Below are positions 1 through 8,892 of a DNA stretch of 64,000 bases, one piece after another. Both the position numbers and the translations under genes were made by a program. This stretch comes from Thalassospira marina (GTDB lineage Bacteria; Pseudomonadota; Alphaproteobacteria; Rhodospirillales; Thalassospiraceae), in NCBI RefSeq assembly GCF_002844375.1, contig NZ_CP024199.1, forward strand, positions 384,001 through 448,000. Direction: 5' to 3'. Below the pieces are notes generated by a model. It was not told the origin of the DNA. It worked only from the letters and a program-made list of their open reading frames with translations, and did no database searches. How positions within the stretch are numbered: position 1 is the stretch's first letter; each line of letters starts with the position of its first letter.

Positions 1-448
1 TTTAGCAGCGGCGCAAAATTATGGCAGTTCACCTTTTAAAACTTCCAAGGTTTGCGCGAATTGGGGATCAGCCATGCGATCAGCGGGACGTTAAATCAAT
101 CAATCTGATTAAACATTCTGCTGTTTTTTCATCTCCAAAGCAGCCTTTGCGCAAGATTCTGTATCTGGCAAATCGTTCTGGGGTTGAATTGCGCGCCAGC
201 GAAGGCACCCATCGGTCTTGGAGTCGTAACACCAATGCCGATTCTGCCCGTGAATGACCGCCAAGCCGATGAAAACATATGATGTTACCGGTATCATTTG
301 TCCTGGCTAAGCATATCAAAAACGAAAACCGCCCGTGACGCGGTTATGCGCGTGCAACGGGCGGTTCATCAATGTCGGTCGATGACGGGGATGGCCGGGA
401 ATGCGTTATGCATTATGCATTTCGTCCCTTGCCGGTCACCCTTCGCGA
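1..448. other. Intergenic stretch left of zapE
   Basis: I find no convincing gene here: the open frames lack ribosome binding sites and resemble no family I know. The only clear signal is the terminator for zapE at 318-366. A gene ending left of the window could contribute its downstream region. Confidence 0.5.
318..366 (-). terminator. Rho-independent terminator of zapE
   Basis: Inverted repeat AACCGCCCGT (327-336) and ACGGGCGGTT (357-366) with a 20-base loop. Read on the minus strand, the stem is followed by TTCGTTTTTG. It lies about 80 bases after the zapE stop codon. Confidence 0.75.
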
Positions 449-1573
449 TCAGGTCAGATGGGGCTGATCAAGATATTCCTGGCTGCGCATTTCTGTCAGG
501 CGCGAAACAGTACGCTGAAACTCAAACGAGAAGTCACCATCGGTGTAAAGGTCTTCGGGTTTGGTTTCCATGGCGCAGATCAGATTGGTTTTATGTTCAT
601 ACATCGCATCGATCAGCGTGTTGAAACGCTTGGCCCAGTCGCGCCGGGAGGCAGGCATTTGCGGGATTAAATCGATGACGATGGTGTGAAAATGGGTTGC
701 AAGGGCAATATAGTCCCCCGGGCCGAGCGGGCGGGTGCACAGTTCCTCGAACGTGAATCGCGCCACACCGGCACCGGTTTCACGAATGGCAATATCGCGG
801 CCCTTCACGCGCAGGCTGCCGGCATCGACGCGCGCACCTTCGGTGACTTTGGCAAACAGTTCATCAATGCGCGCCGGGGTTTTATCATCGGCGGGATAAA
901 CAAACACGTCGGCGGCTGTCAGGTTGCGCATGCGATAATCGGTGCGGCTGGCAAGTTCAAGCACATCAAGCTTTTCTTTGAGCATCTCAATGAAAGGCAG
1001 GAAGTTCTGGCGTTGCAGGCCATCCTTGTAAAGGTCGTCAGGCACACGGTTTGATGTGGTTACAACCACAACACCCCGGTCAAAAAGCTGTTCAAACAGG
1101 CGGCCAACGATCATGGCATCGGTGATATCGGTGATCTGCATTTCATCAAAACACAGAAGCCAGGCCTGTTTGGCCAGGTCCTTTGCGATGGGCGGGATCG
1201 GGTCTGATTCACTATCGCTGCGGCTTTGGCGGAATTTATGCAGCCTGTCATGCACATCCTGCATGAAATCGTGGAAATGGACCCGGCGTTTATGTTCAAC
1301 CGGGGCGGTTTCATAAAACAGGTCCATCAGCATCGATTTGCCACGGCCGACTTCGCCGTAAATATAAAGGCCCTGTGGCGGTTCCGGGTCGTTCCGGCGT
1401 TTGGTCAGGCCGAAACGTTCATACCAGGTGCCCTTGCCATTATTGGGCCGATAATCGCGCAAGGCGTTAAACAGGCTTTGCAGCTTTTCAGCGCACAGTT
1501 CCTGCATGCCATCGTGGGTCAATTCACCATCGGCGATTTTTTTACGGTATCGGGAAAGCGGGCCGTCAGACAT
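449..1573 (-). CDS. zapE: Cell division protein ZapE (AFG1-like ATPase)
   Basis: Predicted P-loop ATPase of 374 residues of the AFG1/ZapE family. In Escherichia coli ZapE interacts with FtsZ at the constricting ring; mitochondrial relatives help protein quality control. Visible motifs are Walker A GEVGRGKS at residues 73-80 and Walker B LLCFDE at about 139-144, followed by the family segment QITDITDAMIVGRLFEQLF. I chose the ATG at 1573, preceded by GAAAG, giving the family-typical N-terminus MSDGPLSRYR; an in-frame GTG at 1627 would add 18 residues that do not look conserved. It is transcribed alone and followed by a terminator. The family assignment is firm; the physiological role is inferred from homologues. 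Confidence 0.93.
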   Translation of the reverse strand: MSDGPLSRYRKKIADGELTHDGMQELCAEKLQSLFNALRDYRPNNGKGTWYERFGLTKRRNDPEPPQGLYIYGEVGRGKSMLMDLFYETAPVEHKRRVHFHDFMQDVHDRLHKFRQSRSDSESDPIPPIAKDLAKQAWLLCFDEMQITDITDAMIVGRLFEQLFDRGVVVVTTSNRVPDDLYKDGLQRQNFLPFIEMLKEKLDVLELASRTDYRMRNLTAADVFVYPADDKTPARIDELFAKVTEGARVDAGSLRVKGRDIAIRETGAGVARFTFEELCTRPLGPGDYIALATHFHTIVIDLIPQMPASRRDWAKRFNTLIDAMYEHKTNLICAMETKPEDLYTDGDFSFEFQRTVSRLTEMRSQEYLDQPHLT

Positions 1574-1792
1574 TCGGTAACTTTCAGGCAGTGGGACACG
1601 CAGTATGCCTGCGTAAGGGGCAGGCACAAATATGGCCCGGCAAAAAACGGCTGCCTATCAACCGGGAATTTGCCGGGCATATTTAGAACAAGAAGACATA
1701 AAACATCGTCTTCGTGCAATGCAATATGCGGGATGCTGTTCTGCTTTGCACCAGGCAGGTGGTCATGGCCGGGCCGGTGCGCAAGAAGGCCG

Positions 1793-2782
1793 TCAGATCA
1801 GGCGCATTTTCTTAAACAGCCAGACCTCAAGCCCGACCAGCAGGGCCAGGATGATGGAAACGCCCCAGAAACCCCAGGTGTTATCCGCTGCGGGAATACC
1901 ACCAACATTCACGCCTAGCAGGCCGGTAACAAAACTGATGGGCAGGAACAGCCCGGCAATTACGGTCAGCCAGTACATGGTGCGGTTCATGCGTTCGGTT
2001 TCAACGGCCATCAGGCTGTCATTGGCGATCTGGATGCGTTCGCGCAGGCTGTCGAGTTCTTCGACAAGGCGGGTGACACGGTCCGTCAGGGTGCGTGCGC
2101 GGCGTTTGTGAATTTTGTCTTCCCAGGTTGGCTTCTGGTCAAAAAACTTTGCCAGGGCATCGCGCTGCGGGGCGATATGGCGGCGCAGGCGCGACAGGCG
2201 ATGGCGCATATCCGCCGTTTTCAGGCGTAAGGGCAGGGTTTTGGTTTCGGGGACTTCCTCGATCTCGTCTTCAAGATCATCAAGGTTTTCCTCGATGGTG
2301 CGAATTTCGGCATCAATGCGGAAAATCAGGCGTTCTGCCAGGGTCAGAACAAAATCATCGCTGCTGGTGGGGGCTGTGCCCTCGGCAATGCTGGCCCGGA
2401 TATCCTCAAAGGCGCGCATATGCTGGTTACGCAGGGTAATGACCAGTTTGTCGCTGCACCAGATACGCACCGAAATCATATCGGCAGGGTCAGATTCCTT
2501 GTTCAGATTAACCCCGCGCAAATTCATCGAATAGCCATGATCATAAAACAGAACCGTTGGCCGTGTGCCCCGGGTGGCGAGTGTTTCAACAATACTGGCT
2601 TCCAGGCCGGCCTTTTCGGTCAGCAGGGCTGCGACACCGGGTTCCATCCAGTCCAGATGGACCCAAAGATATTCACCTTCACCCGCGGAAGGAAACGACG
2701 TGGCAAATTCATCGCCTGAAAGGGCTGTGCCCTTGCCGGTCCGGTCAATTCGAAAGGCATTGATCAGTGCTTTTGGTGTCAT
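1793..2782 (-). CDS. zntB: ZntB/CorA-family zinc or divalent cation transporter
   Basis: Inner-membrane protein of 329 residues of the CorA metal ion transporter superfamily. It has a long cytoplasmic N-terminal part with charged helices (about residues 1-265) and two C-terminal membrane helices (about 268-289 and 303-322). The signature loop reads GVNVGGIP (290-297), the GVN form typical of ZntB, rather than the GMN of Mg-transporting CorA. ZntB moves zinc, probably with protons. The start is ATG at 2782. It is monocistronic in appearance; zapE lies downstream in the same direction after a 219-base gap. Zinc as substrate is inferred from family membership. Confidence 0.9.
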   Translation of the reverse strand: MTPKALINAFRIDRTGKGTALSGDEFATSFPSAGEGEYLWVHLDWMEPGVAALLTEKAGLEASIVETLATRGTRPTVLFYDHGYSMNLRGVNLNKESDPADMISVRIWCSDKLVITLRNQHMRAFEDIRASIAEGTAPTSSDDFVLTLAERLIFRIDAEIRTIEENLDDLEDEIEEVPETKTLPLRLKTADMRHRLSRLRRHIAPQRDALAKFFDQKPTWEDKIHKRRARTLTDRVTRLVEELDSLRERIQIANDSLMAVETERMNRTMYWLTVIAGLFLPISFVTGLLGVNVGGIPAADNTWGFWGVSIILALLVGLEVWLFKKMRLI

Positions 2783-3050
2783 TGGCTGCGATCCGTGGCG
2801 CTGTGGTGTGGGTTCATATCAGTTCGGTTCATGATCAGGTTTGGGGCTTTACCCTAAACAACAAATGTTTAAAGGCCGTTATGTGGCAATATGGCGTTTT
2901 TGCAATCGATTGGGGCCTTCAGGATGAAACCGGGGGCCGGTGTGGTGCTTCTCACATGATACGGGAACGATAAGGTTACCGGATCGTTTGATCTGGCATT
3001 ATAAATCGGGCAGAAAATACATACGCCTTGGGGGCGATAGAAATTTCACG

Positions 3051-5708
3051 ATGGTTCGGGAAAAGATGAACAAGTTTCGCCATGTCTTGATGCTGGTTCT
3101 GTTTGGGCTGTTTGTGGCACTGGGGACCGCGACTATTGCGGGCACTGCCCAGGCGCAAAGCAATGTCGATGGTGTTGCGGATGCCAATATTCTGGAAAAT
3201 TCGCAAAAGACACTGGCCCGCTGGAGCAAGACCTTTGACAAGGTTGAAAAGCAGCTTTCGGGCGGGGCGGTGAATGGGCGCGAACTGGCCGACAGCCGGT
3301 CGGAGCTTGAACGTGCGATTGATGGCACACGCGACCTTGAGGCGCTGGCACAAAGCAAGCTGGAACGCCTGAATGCCGCCCTTGGCAAACTTGGCCCCAA
3401 GCCCGAGGGCGATGCCGCCGAAGTCCCCGCAGTCACGGTGGAACGTGATCGCCTGAACAAGGAAATTTCACGCGTTAGCGGCATTCAGAAACAGGGTGAA
3501 CTTGCGGCATTCCGCGCGGGCGAGTTGCTTGACCAGGTTGGTCGCATGTCGCGCGAACGCTTTACCCGCCGCATTTTCAGCCGCGCGGATGTGCCGTGGG
3601 AACCATCGGTCTGGCAAAAAAGCTGGGCAGAGGCCATGCGCCTGCCTGAAGTCGTACGCAGCCGTTATTCCGATATCAATCTGGCCGATCATATCGGCGA
3701 CCGTCTGGAAGACGTGGCACCCGAACTGGTGTTTTTGCTGTTTGCCATTGCCTCGGCGCTTATTGGCGGCGAGGTGGTTGTATTCCGGTTTTTGCCGGCC
3801 CGCTGGCGCAATGCCAAGGGCGATGACCGCATGGCCCTGATTTCCGGTACGCGCTTTTCGTTAACCGCGATTGTGCCGGGTTTATTGCTGTTTGTGATTT
3901 ACCGTATCCTGGCATCGCAGGATGACCTGATGGTGGGAAGTGGCGGCGAGCTGATTAACCAGTGCTTTTTTGCCGCCCTGTTCATGATGTTTCTGGGCGC
4001 GTCCATTCGCAGTGTGTTTTCGCCCTTTGCCCCGCAAATGCGATCGGCAGGAACAACGGTGGCAGGGGCCAGGGTGGTTGGTTTTTCCGCCCTGTTTGCG
4101 GCGGTTGTTTTTGCATCCGACATCGTGCTGTTGCAGGGGGCCACGACAATCGGCGCCTCGCTTGACCTGGCGCTGGTGCAAAGCCTTAGCAACATTACCC
4201 TGATTTGCGCGGTGATGTTTATTGCCGCCCTTGGCACCTGGTGGGAACATGATGCGGTAGACGAACAGCAAAGCTGGTGGCGTAAAATTGAACGGCGCTG
4301 CCGGCGCGTGGTGCTGTTTGTCTCGGTTCTTTTGCCGATCCTGTCTTTTATCGGCTATGTAGCACTGGCGCGTTTTGTGCTGGAAAACATGATGCTGGCA
4401 CTGGCTTTTGCCACCAGCTACTGGATCCTGCGCGAATTTTTACGTGCGCTTGTGCATACCTATCTGGTCAAACCCGAAGACAGCACTGATGAAAACACCA
4501 CCGATGCCGTGCATGGGACGCTGTATTTCTGGCTGCGGGTGACCATTGACGCGATGATGATGATCGTTGCCTTCCCGACCGCGATCATGGTGTTTACCGA
4601 CATTGCCTGGGCTGATTTGATCAGTGCGGTCGAGGCAGCCTTTATCGGTATCCAGATTGGCAGCATCAATATTTCACTGCGCGCCATTTTAATTGGCGTT
4701 TTCCTGTTCCTGCTGCTGCTGAGCCTGATGCGGTTTTTCCAGCGGATGCTCAATACCCGCGTCCTGCCCAATACCAAGCTGGATCAGGGCTTGCAGCATT
4801 CGGTTTCCGCCATTTTCGGTTATGTCGGCATTGGCCTTGCCGTGCTGATTGCGGTTTCGGCCGCCGGGGTGGACCTGTCAAACCTTGCTATTATCGCTGG
4901 TGCGATTTCGGTGGGTATCGGTTTCGGGATGCAAAGTATCGTCAATAACTTTGTATCCGGTCTGATCCTGCTGATCGAACGGCCCATCAAGGTCGGTGAC
5001 TGGATTGTGGTCGGGGCTGACCAGGGGTTTGTGAAGGATATTCGTGTTCGCGCAACCGAGATCGAAACCTTTGACCGTTCATCGGTGGTGATCCCCAATT
5101 CCGAACTGATTTCAAACCGGGTGCTGAACTGGACGCTTAAGGAACGTTCGGGCCGTGGCATTGTGCCGATTGGGGTTTCCTATGGGTCGGATGCCAATCA
5201 GGTGCGTGAAATTCTGTTGGAAATGGCCGACAAGCGCCGCGAAATCCTCAGCTATCCGGCACCGCAGGTGGTGTTTATCGGTTTTGGCGAAAGTTCGCTG
5301 GATTTTGAATTGCGCTATTTCCTGCGCGATATCGGCGATGTGCTGGCGGTGGCAAGTTCGATCCGTTTCGAGGTGCTGGACCGTTTCCGCGCCGAAGGTA
5401 TCGAAATTCCGTTCCCGCAACGTGACGTCAATTTGCGTGACATTGACCGCCTTGAAGATGCCATCCGCAGTCTTGCCCGCCAGAATGGTGGTGGAAAAGA
5501 CAGCGGACAGGGCACGCGTAATGAAAAGTCGGCCGACCCGCAGGGCGAAGCAAAAGAAACTGCGGATAACCCGGCCCAACAGGCGGATGGGGGCGCGGGT
5601 GCCCGGCCGGATGCCGCAGATACCACGATCCCGTCGGATTCATCCACATCCGAAATCCCCGGCAGTGCTACACCGGCCACCCGCGAACTGCCGGACGGCG
5701 AACGATAA
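3051..5708 (+). CDS. Large mechanosensitive channel, MscS family with DUF3772-type N-terminus
   Basis: Predicted multi-domain mechanosensitive channel of 885 residues. It opens with a Sec signal peptide ending in a GTAQAQ cleavage region, then a charged, coiled-coil-like periplasmic domain (to about residue 180), roughly ten membrane helices, and a C-terminal MscS core with the pore helix AIIAGAISVGIGFGMQSIVN and the beta domain containing PIKVGDWIVV. The last 80 or so residues are a low-complexity Gly/Ala/Asp/Ser tail. Such channels release solutes during hypo-osmotic shock. Start choice is open between ATG 3051 (GGGGGC about 16 bases upstream) and ATG 3066 (MNKFRHVLML); upstream GTG frames add non-conserved residues. 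A terminator follows at 5744. Confidence 0.9.
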   Translation: MVREKMNKFRHVLMLVLFGLFVALGTATIAGTAQAQSNVDGVADANILENSQKTLARWSKTFDKVEKQLSGGAVNGRELADSRSELERAIDGTRDLEALAQSKLERLNAALGKLGPKPEGDAAEVPAVTVERDRLNKEISRVSGIQKQGELAAFRAGELLDQVGRMSRERFTRRIFSRADVPWEPSVWQKSWAEAMRLPEVVRSRYSDINLADHIGDRLEDVAPELVFLLFAIASALIGGEVVVFRFLPARWRNAKGDDRMALISGTRFSLTAIVPGLLLFVIYRILASQDDLMVGSGGELINQCFFAALFMMFLGASIRSVFSPFAPQMRSAGTTVAGARVVGFSALFAAVVFASDIVLLQGATTIGASLDLALVQSLSNITLICAVMFIAALGTWWEHDAVDEQQSWWRKIERRCRRVVLFVSVLLPILSFIGYVALARFVLENMMLALAFATSYWILREFLRALVHTYLVKPEDSTDENTTDAVHGTLYFWLRVTIDAMMMIVAFPTAIMVFTDIAWADLISAVEAAFIGIQIGSINISLRAILIGVFLFLLLLSLMRFFQRMLNTRVLPNTKLDQGLQHSVSAIFGYVGIGLAVLIAVSAAGVDLSNLAIIAGAISVGIGFGMQSIVNNFVSGLILLIERPIKVGDWIVVGADQGFVKDIRVRATEIETFDRSSVVIPNSELISNRVLNWTLKERSGRGIVPIGVSYGSDANQVREILLEMADKRREILSYPAPQVVFIGFGESSLDFELRYFLRDIGDVLAVASSIRFEVLDRFRAEGIEIPFPQRDVNLRDIDRLEDAIRSLARQNGGGKDSGQGTRNEKSADPQGEAKETADNPAQQADGGAGARPDAADTTIPSDSSTSEIPGSATPATRELPDGER

Positions 5709-5743
5709 TTTAGATCTGCGCTGTTAAAGTCAGCCAAAGAAAG

Positions 5744-5792
5744 ATCCTGCATCGTGGCGCGGAATACGCAATCACGGTGCAGGATTTTTTTT
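5744..5792 (+). terminator. Rho-independent terminator after the MscS-like gene
   Basis: Arms ATCCTGCATCGTG (5744-5756) and CACGGTGCAGGAT (5773-5785) pair with one wobble mismatch and are followed by a run of eight T (5785-5792). Confidence 0.85.
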
Positions 5793-5989
5793 GGGAGTCG
5801 TTGCAACAGAATTGCTACCTAAAGATGAAATTTGCGTCACGGATTTCTTTTGGGATCGTCTATCTATCGGAAATACACGTATAAAAAGATAATTGTTCAA
5901 AATTAAAACTTTTTAGCTGTAATCCATCGATATTCCTGAATTACATTTATTGAAGTCATGTTTATCAACCATAGGTGGGGTTCTTGGTT

Positions 5990-7534
5990 ATGGTTTATGT
6001 GCGCAAAAGTGTGTGGGCAAATGGTGGCGGTTTTTCCGACCCGATCCTGTTCTGGTATGCCAAAGGGGTTGAGGCATTACAGAAAAAACCGATGTCAGAT
6101 AAAACAGGATGGCGCTTCATGGCTGCCGTCCATGGGATCGACAAGGCGCTATGGCAGCAATACGGGTATTACACGCCCGGTGAAGCCATGCCGCCGCAAA
6201 GCGAACAGGATCTGTTCTGGAATCAGTGCCAGCATCAAACCTGGTATTTCATTCCCTGGCACCGGGGCTATGTCTGGTCGATCGAAGGACTGGTTCGCGA
6301 AGAAATCATCAAGCAGGGCGGCCCGGCTGATTGGGCGATGCCTTACTGGAACTATAGCGATAGCCAAAATCCGCAGGCGCGAATGTTGCCACCGGCCTTT
6401 GCCAGTAAAACACTGCCTGATAACAGCCCGAACCCGCTTTATGTCGCGCAGCGATATGGCCTGGGCACGGTGCCCATTGTGCTGCCAGCCAAGGACGTAA
6501 CGCTGGAGGCGCTGTTACAGCCGCGCTTTACTGGCACAGGTGCGGGGGCGCTTAGTGGTTTTGGTGGTCTTAAAACCGGTTTTTCCCACAGCGGCCAGGT
6601 TAGCGGGCGGCTTGAAAATCATCCGCACAATATTGTCCATGTCGATGTCGGCGGCGAAGCACCCAATGGTGATCCGGGCTTGATGTCGGACCCCGATACG
6701 GCCGGGCTGGACCCGATCTTTTGGCTTCATCATGCCAATATTGACCGGCTATGGAGCGTCTGGACCCGTAACCCCAACCATCAGAACCCGACAGACCCGG
6801 CATGGTTGAACGGGCCAATGGACCGCAAATTTGTGGTGCCAACCGTGGATGGAACGAATTATTTTTACACGCCGGCAGACATGCTGGACAGCACGGCTGC
6901 GCCTTTGAACTATATTTATGACGAGGAACAAAGCTCGGCGGATACTGTGATGATGGTGGCGGCCAAAGCCGCACCGCAAGCAGGGGGAGAGGGCAAGGCG
7001 ATGGCAGACGGGAAAAAGGCCGAACTGGTTGGTGCGAATGCCAGCACAATCAAGCTGGTCGGCGCCGGAGCGAAAACCAGCGTCAAGCTTGATCAGGCTC
7101 TTGGGAACCAGATGGCCCAGGGCTTCAAGGCAATGCGGGGTTTTGCCACCAGCACCACACCACCTGCAGATGGTGCGCCTAAGCCTGCCGATCAGGTATT
7201 GCTTAATCTGGAAAACATTCGCGCAGACAAGGATGCCGCAGTGGTGGATGTTTATGTCAATCTGCCCGCAGGGGAAAATCCCGAGGACCGGCTGGACCTT
7301 TTGGCTGGAACGATAGGCTTCTTTGGTGTGCGCAAGGCATCGCTTCCCGATCAGCCGCATGGCGGCATGGGCATCAGCGAGGTGTTTGACATAACGCGTA
7401 TCGTCGAATGCCTTGAGGCGTCCGGCGCGCTTTCTACTGATAATCTGAATATTGATCTGATCCCGCGCAAAGCCGTGAGCGAAGATGCGGGCATCACGGT
7501 CGAACGGATCAGTATTTATCGGCAGGAGCAGTGA
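5990..7534 (+). CDS. Tyrosinase-family copper oxidase
   Basis: Type-3 dicopper enzyme of 514 residues, predicted to hydroxylate or oxidise phenols to quinones. CuA ligands fit H48 (AAVHG), H82 (CQHQTWYF) and H91 (IPWHRGY). CuB ligands fit H213 and H217 in ENHPHNIVH, plus H247/H248 in DPIFWLHHANIDR. After residue about 300 comes a C-terminal domain like that of plant-type polyphenol oxidases (LENIRADKDAAVVDVYVNLP), joined by an Ala/Gly/Lys-rich linker. I see no signal peptide. The start is the ATG at 5990 with AGGTGGGG nine bases upstream. The next gene begins one base after the stop, so the pair is probably co-transcribed. The AT-rich 180 bases upstream probably hold the promoter. The natural substrate is unknown. 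Confidence 0.93.
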   Translation: MVYVRKSVWANGGGFSDPILFWYAKGVEALQKKPMSDKTGWRFMAAVHGIDKALWQQYGYYTPGEAMPPQSEQDLFWNQCQHQTWYFIPWHRGYVWSIEGLVREEIIKQGGPADWAMPYWNYSDSQNPQARMLPPAFASKTLPDNSPNPLYVAQRYGLGTVPIVLPAKDVTLEALLQPRFTGTGAGALSGFGGLKTGFSHSGQVSGRLENHPHNIVHVDVGGEAPNGDPGLMSDPDTAGLDPIFWLHHANIDRLWSVWTRNPNHQNPTDPAWLNGPMDRKFVVPTVDGTNYFYTPADMLDSTAAPLNYIYDEEQSSADTVMMVAAKAAPQAGGEGKAMADGKKAELVGANASTIKLVGAGAKTSVKLDQALGNQMAQGFKAMRGFATSTTPPADGAPKPADQVLLNLENIRADKDAAVVDVYVNLPAGENPEDRLDLLAGTIGFFGVRKASLPDQPHGGMGISEVFDITRIVECLEASGALSTDNLNIDLIPRKAVSEDAGITVERISIYRQEQ

Positions 7535-7535
7535 T

Positions 7536-8336
7536 GTGACAGTCCGGGGCGGGCGCCTGCGCGCGGTTTATTCCCTGCTGGCGGACCCGCCCTGGCCGAC
7601 ACTGATTATCGTCACATTATGCGGCTGGGGGGCAATGTTGCTGTTTGGCCGGGAACTGGCGCTGTCATCATTATGTGTGGCAGCGACCGGGGCATGGTAT
7701 GACCAGGGCTTGCGGTCCCTTCGGGCCATGCTGGCATTTGTTTCGCCACTGCATGTTGCCCTGTCATGGTTGCTAATGCTGACGGCGATGATGACGCCTA
7801 TTCTGGCCGGGCCATTGCACCATGTATGGGTGCGCAGCCTGGCCCGGCGGCGCTGGCGGGCGCTGGCCGTTTTTACTGCGGCCTATCTTGCCGTATGGAT
7901 GGTCATGGCGCCGGTTCTGGTGCTTGGCGTGGCGGCGTTACGCATGTTCGCCGATGCCATTTTCCTGCCGGTAAGTGTGCTTGCAGTGGTGATTGCGCTG
8001 GTCTGGCAGGCGACACCTACCAAACAATATTGTCTTAATCACTGTCACTGGCTGCCGCGGATCGGCGTTTTTGGCTGGTCGGCGGATGCTGATTGTGCCC
8101 GTTTTGGCTTTGTTAATGGCCTGTGGTGTGTCGGAACGTGCTGGGCATTGATGCTGGTGCCCATTACAGCCACCGAAATGCATGTTCATCTTGCCCTGAT
8201 GGCAGGTGTCGCCGTGATTATGGTGGCCGAACGGTTGCAGCCCGCGCGGCCTGTGCGCTGGTATTTTCCGTTTTCACGGGCATCCGGGCGGCTGGTCTGG
8301 CGGGTTCTGGGCTGGGGCAGACAGGCCGGAAGGTGA
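7536..8336 (+). CDS. DUF2182 family integral membrane protein
   Basis: Hydrophobic protein of 266 residues with about six or seven membrane helices, resembling the DUF2182 family (predicted metal-binding membrane proteins). The conserved segment MLTAMMTPILAGPLHHVW and the Cys/His-rich stretch CLNHCHWLP are visible. I chose the GTG at 7536, which has AGGAG at 7524-7528 and follows the tyrosinase TGA at once; an ATG at 7485 inside the tyrosinase gene lacks a site. Tight coupling to tyrosinase suggests a role in copper handling or maturation of that enzyme. This is inference only, since the family has no established biochemical function that I know of. Confidence 0.8.
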   Translation: MTVRGGRLRAVYSLLADPPWPTLIIVTLCGWGAMLLFGRELALSSLCVAATGAWYDQGLRSLRAMLAFVSPLHVALSWLLMLTAMMTPILAGPLHHVWVRSLARRRWRALAVFTAAYLAVWMVMAPVLVLGVAALRMFADAIFLPVSVLAVVIALVWQATPTKQYCLNHCHWLPRIGVFGWSADADCARFGFVNGLWCVGTCWALMLVPITATEMHVHLALMAGVAVIMVAERLQPARPVRWYFPFSRASGRLVWRVLGWGRQAGR

Positions 8337-8355
8337 ATTATGATGGCCGAATGGC

Positions 8356-8766
8356 CTAGCCTTCGGCGTGTGAATTTTCCATCCCGGCCAGATGGGCGGT
8401 AATTTTTTGGCCCATGGGCGCCATCAGGTGGCGTTCATCCGGGCCAAGCCAGCGCATTTCGGCAATTTCGCGTGAAGGTTCCAGTGTGCCGGAATATTCG
8501 GCGTAAAAGCAGGTCATCCGCACGATGGTCCCATCCGGCTGGTGGTGGCCATGGCCGGTAAAAACGCCAATTTCACAAATGGAACTGGCCTTTAGCTCGA
8601 CACCCAGTTCTTCGCGGATTTCGCGTTTCAAAGCATTTAGCGCCGTTTCGCCCGCATCGATTTTGCCACCGGGCAGATAAAACCTGTCGCGCCCGTGGGT
8701 ACGAACCGAAAGGGTGCGCCCGCCTTCCTGCAGGACCCAGTTGACCGTTTCAATGGTTTTGGACAT
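8356..8766 (-). CDS. Nudix hydrolase
   Basis: Small hydrolase of 136 residues with a complete Nudix box, visible as GKIDAGETALNALKREIREE followed by LGV, which binds the Mg ion and cleaves nucleoside diphosphate derivatives. The preceding FYLPGGK is typical of MutT-like members. The start is ATG at 8766 (MSKTIETVNW); the longer frame to 8877 begins in the hairpin downstream of nadC and looks non-coding. Convergent with the DUF2182 gene. The substrate cannot be told from sequence; oxidised nucleotides or sugar nucleotides are possible. Confidence 0.88.
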   Translation of the reverse strand: MSKTIETVNWVLQEGGRTLSVRTHGRDRFYLPGGKIDAGETALNALKREIREELGVELKASSICEIGVFTGHGHHQPDGTIVRMTCFYAEYSGTLEPSREIAEMRWLGPDERHLMAPMGQKITAHLAGMENSHAEG

Positions 8767-8811
8767 GGCACAACGGCCCCGTTTTAAAGGTTTGCTCTGG
8801 CGAGGATTTAT

Positions 8812-8844
8812 TACCGGGCCAGGGTGAAATAACCTGGCCCGGTA
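8812..8844. terminator. Perfect 12-bp hairpin downstream of nadC
   Basis: TACCGGGCCAGG (8812-8823) pairs exactly with CCTGGCCCGGTA (8833-8844) around a nine-base loop. It lies 49 bases after the nadC stop and 46 bases before the Nudix start codon. Neither strand has a T run, so it may be a weak or Rho-assisted terminator or an RNA-stabilising 3' end. Confidence 0.55.
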
Positions 8845-8892
8845 TAGATTGAACACCGCTATCAGGGATGGCGGCAATAAGCCTTGCCTGAT

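Noticed and set aside
1692..1713. GAAGAC/GTCTTC dyad between zapE and the zntB gene
   Set aside because: Only 6 bp with a 10-base loop and no T run; below what I accept as a terminator.
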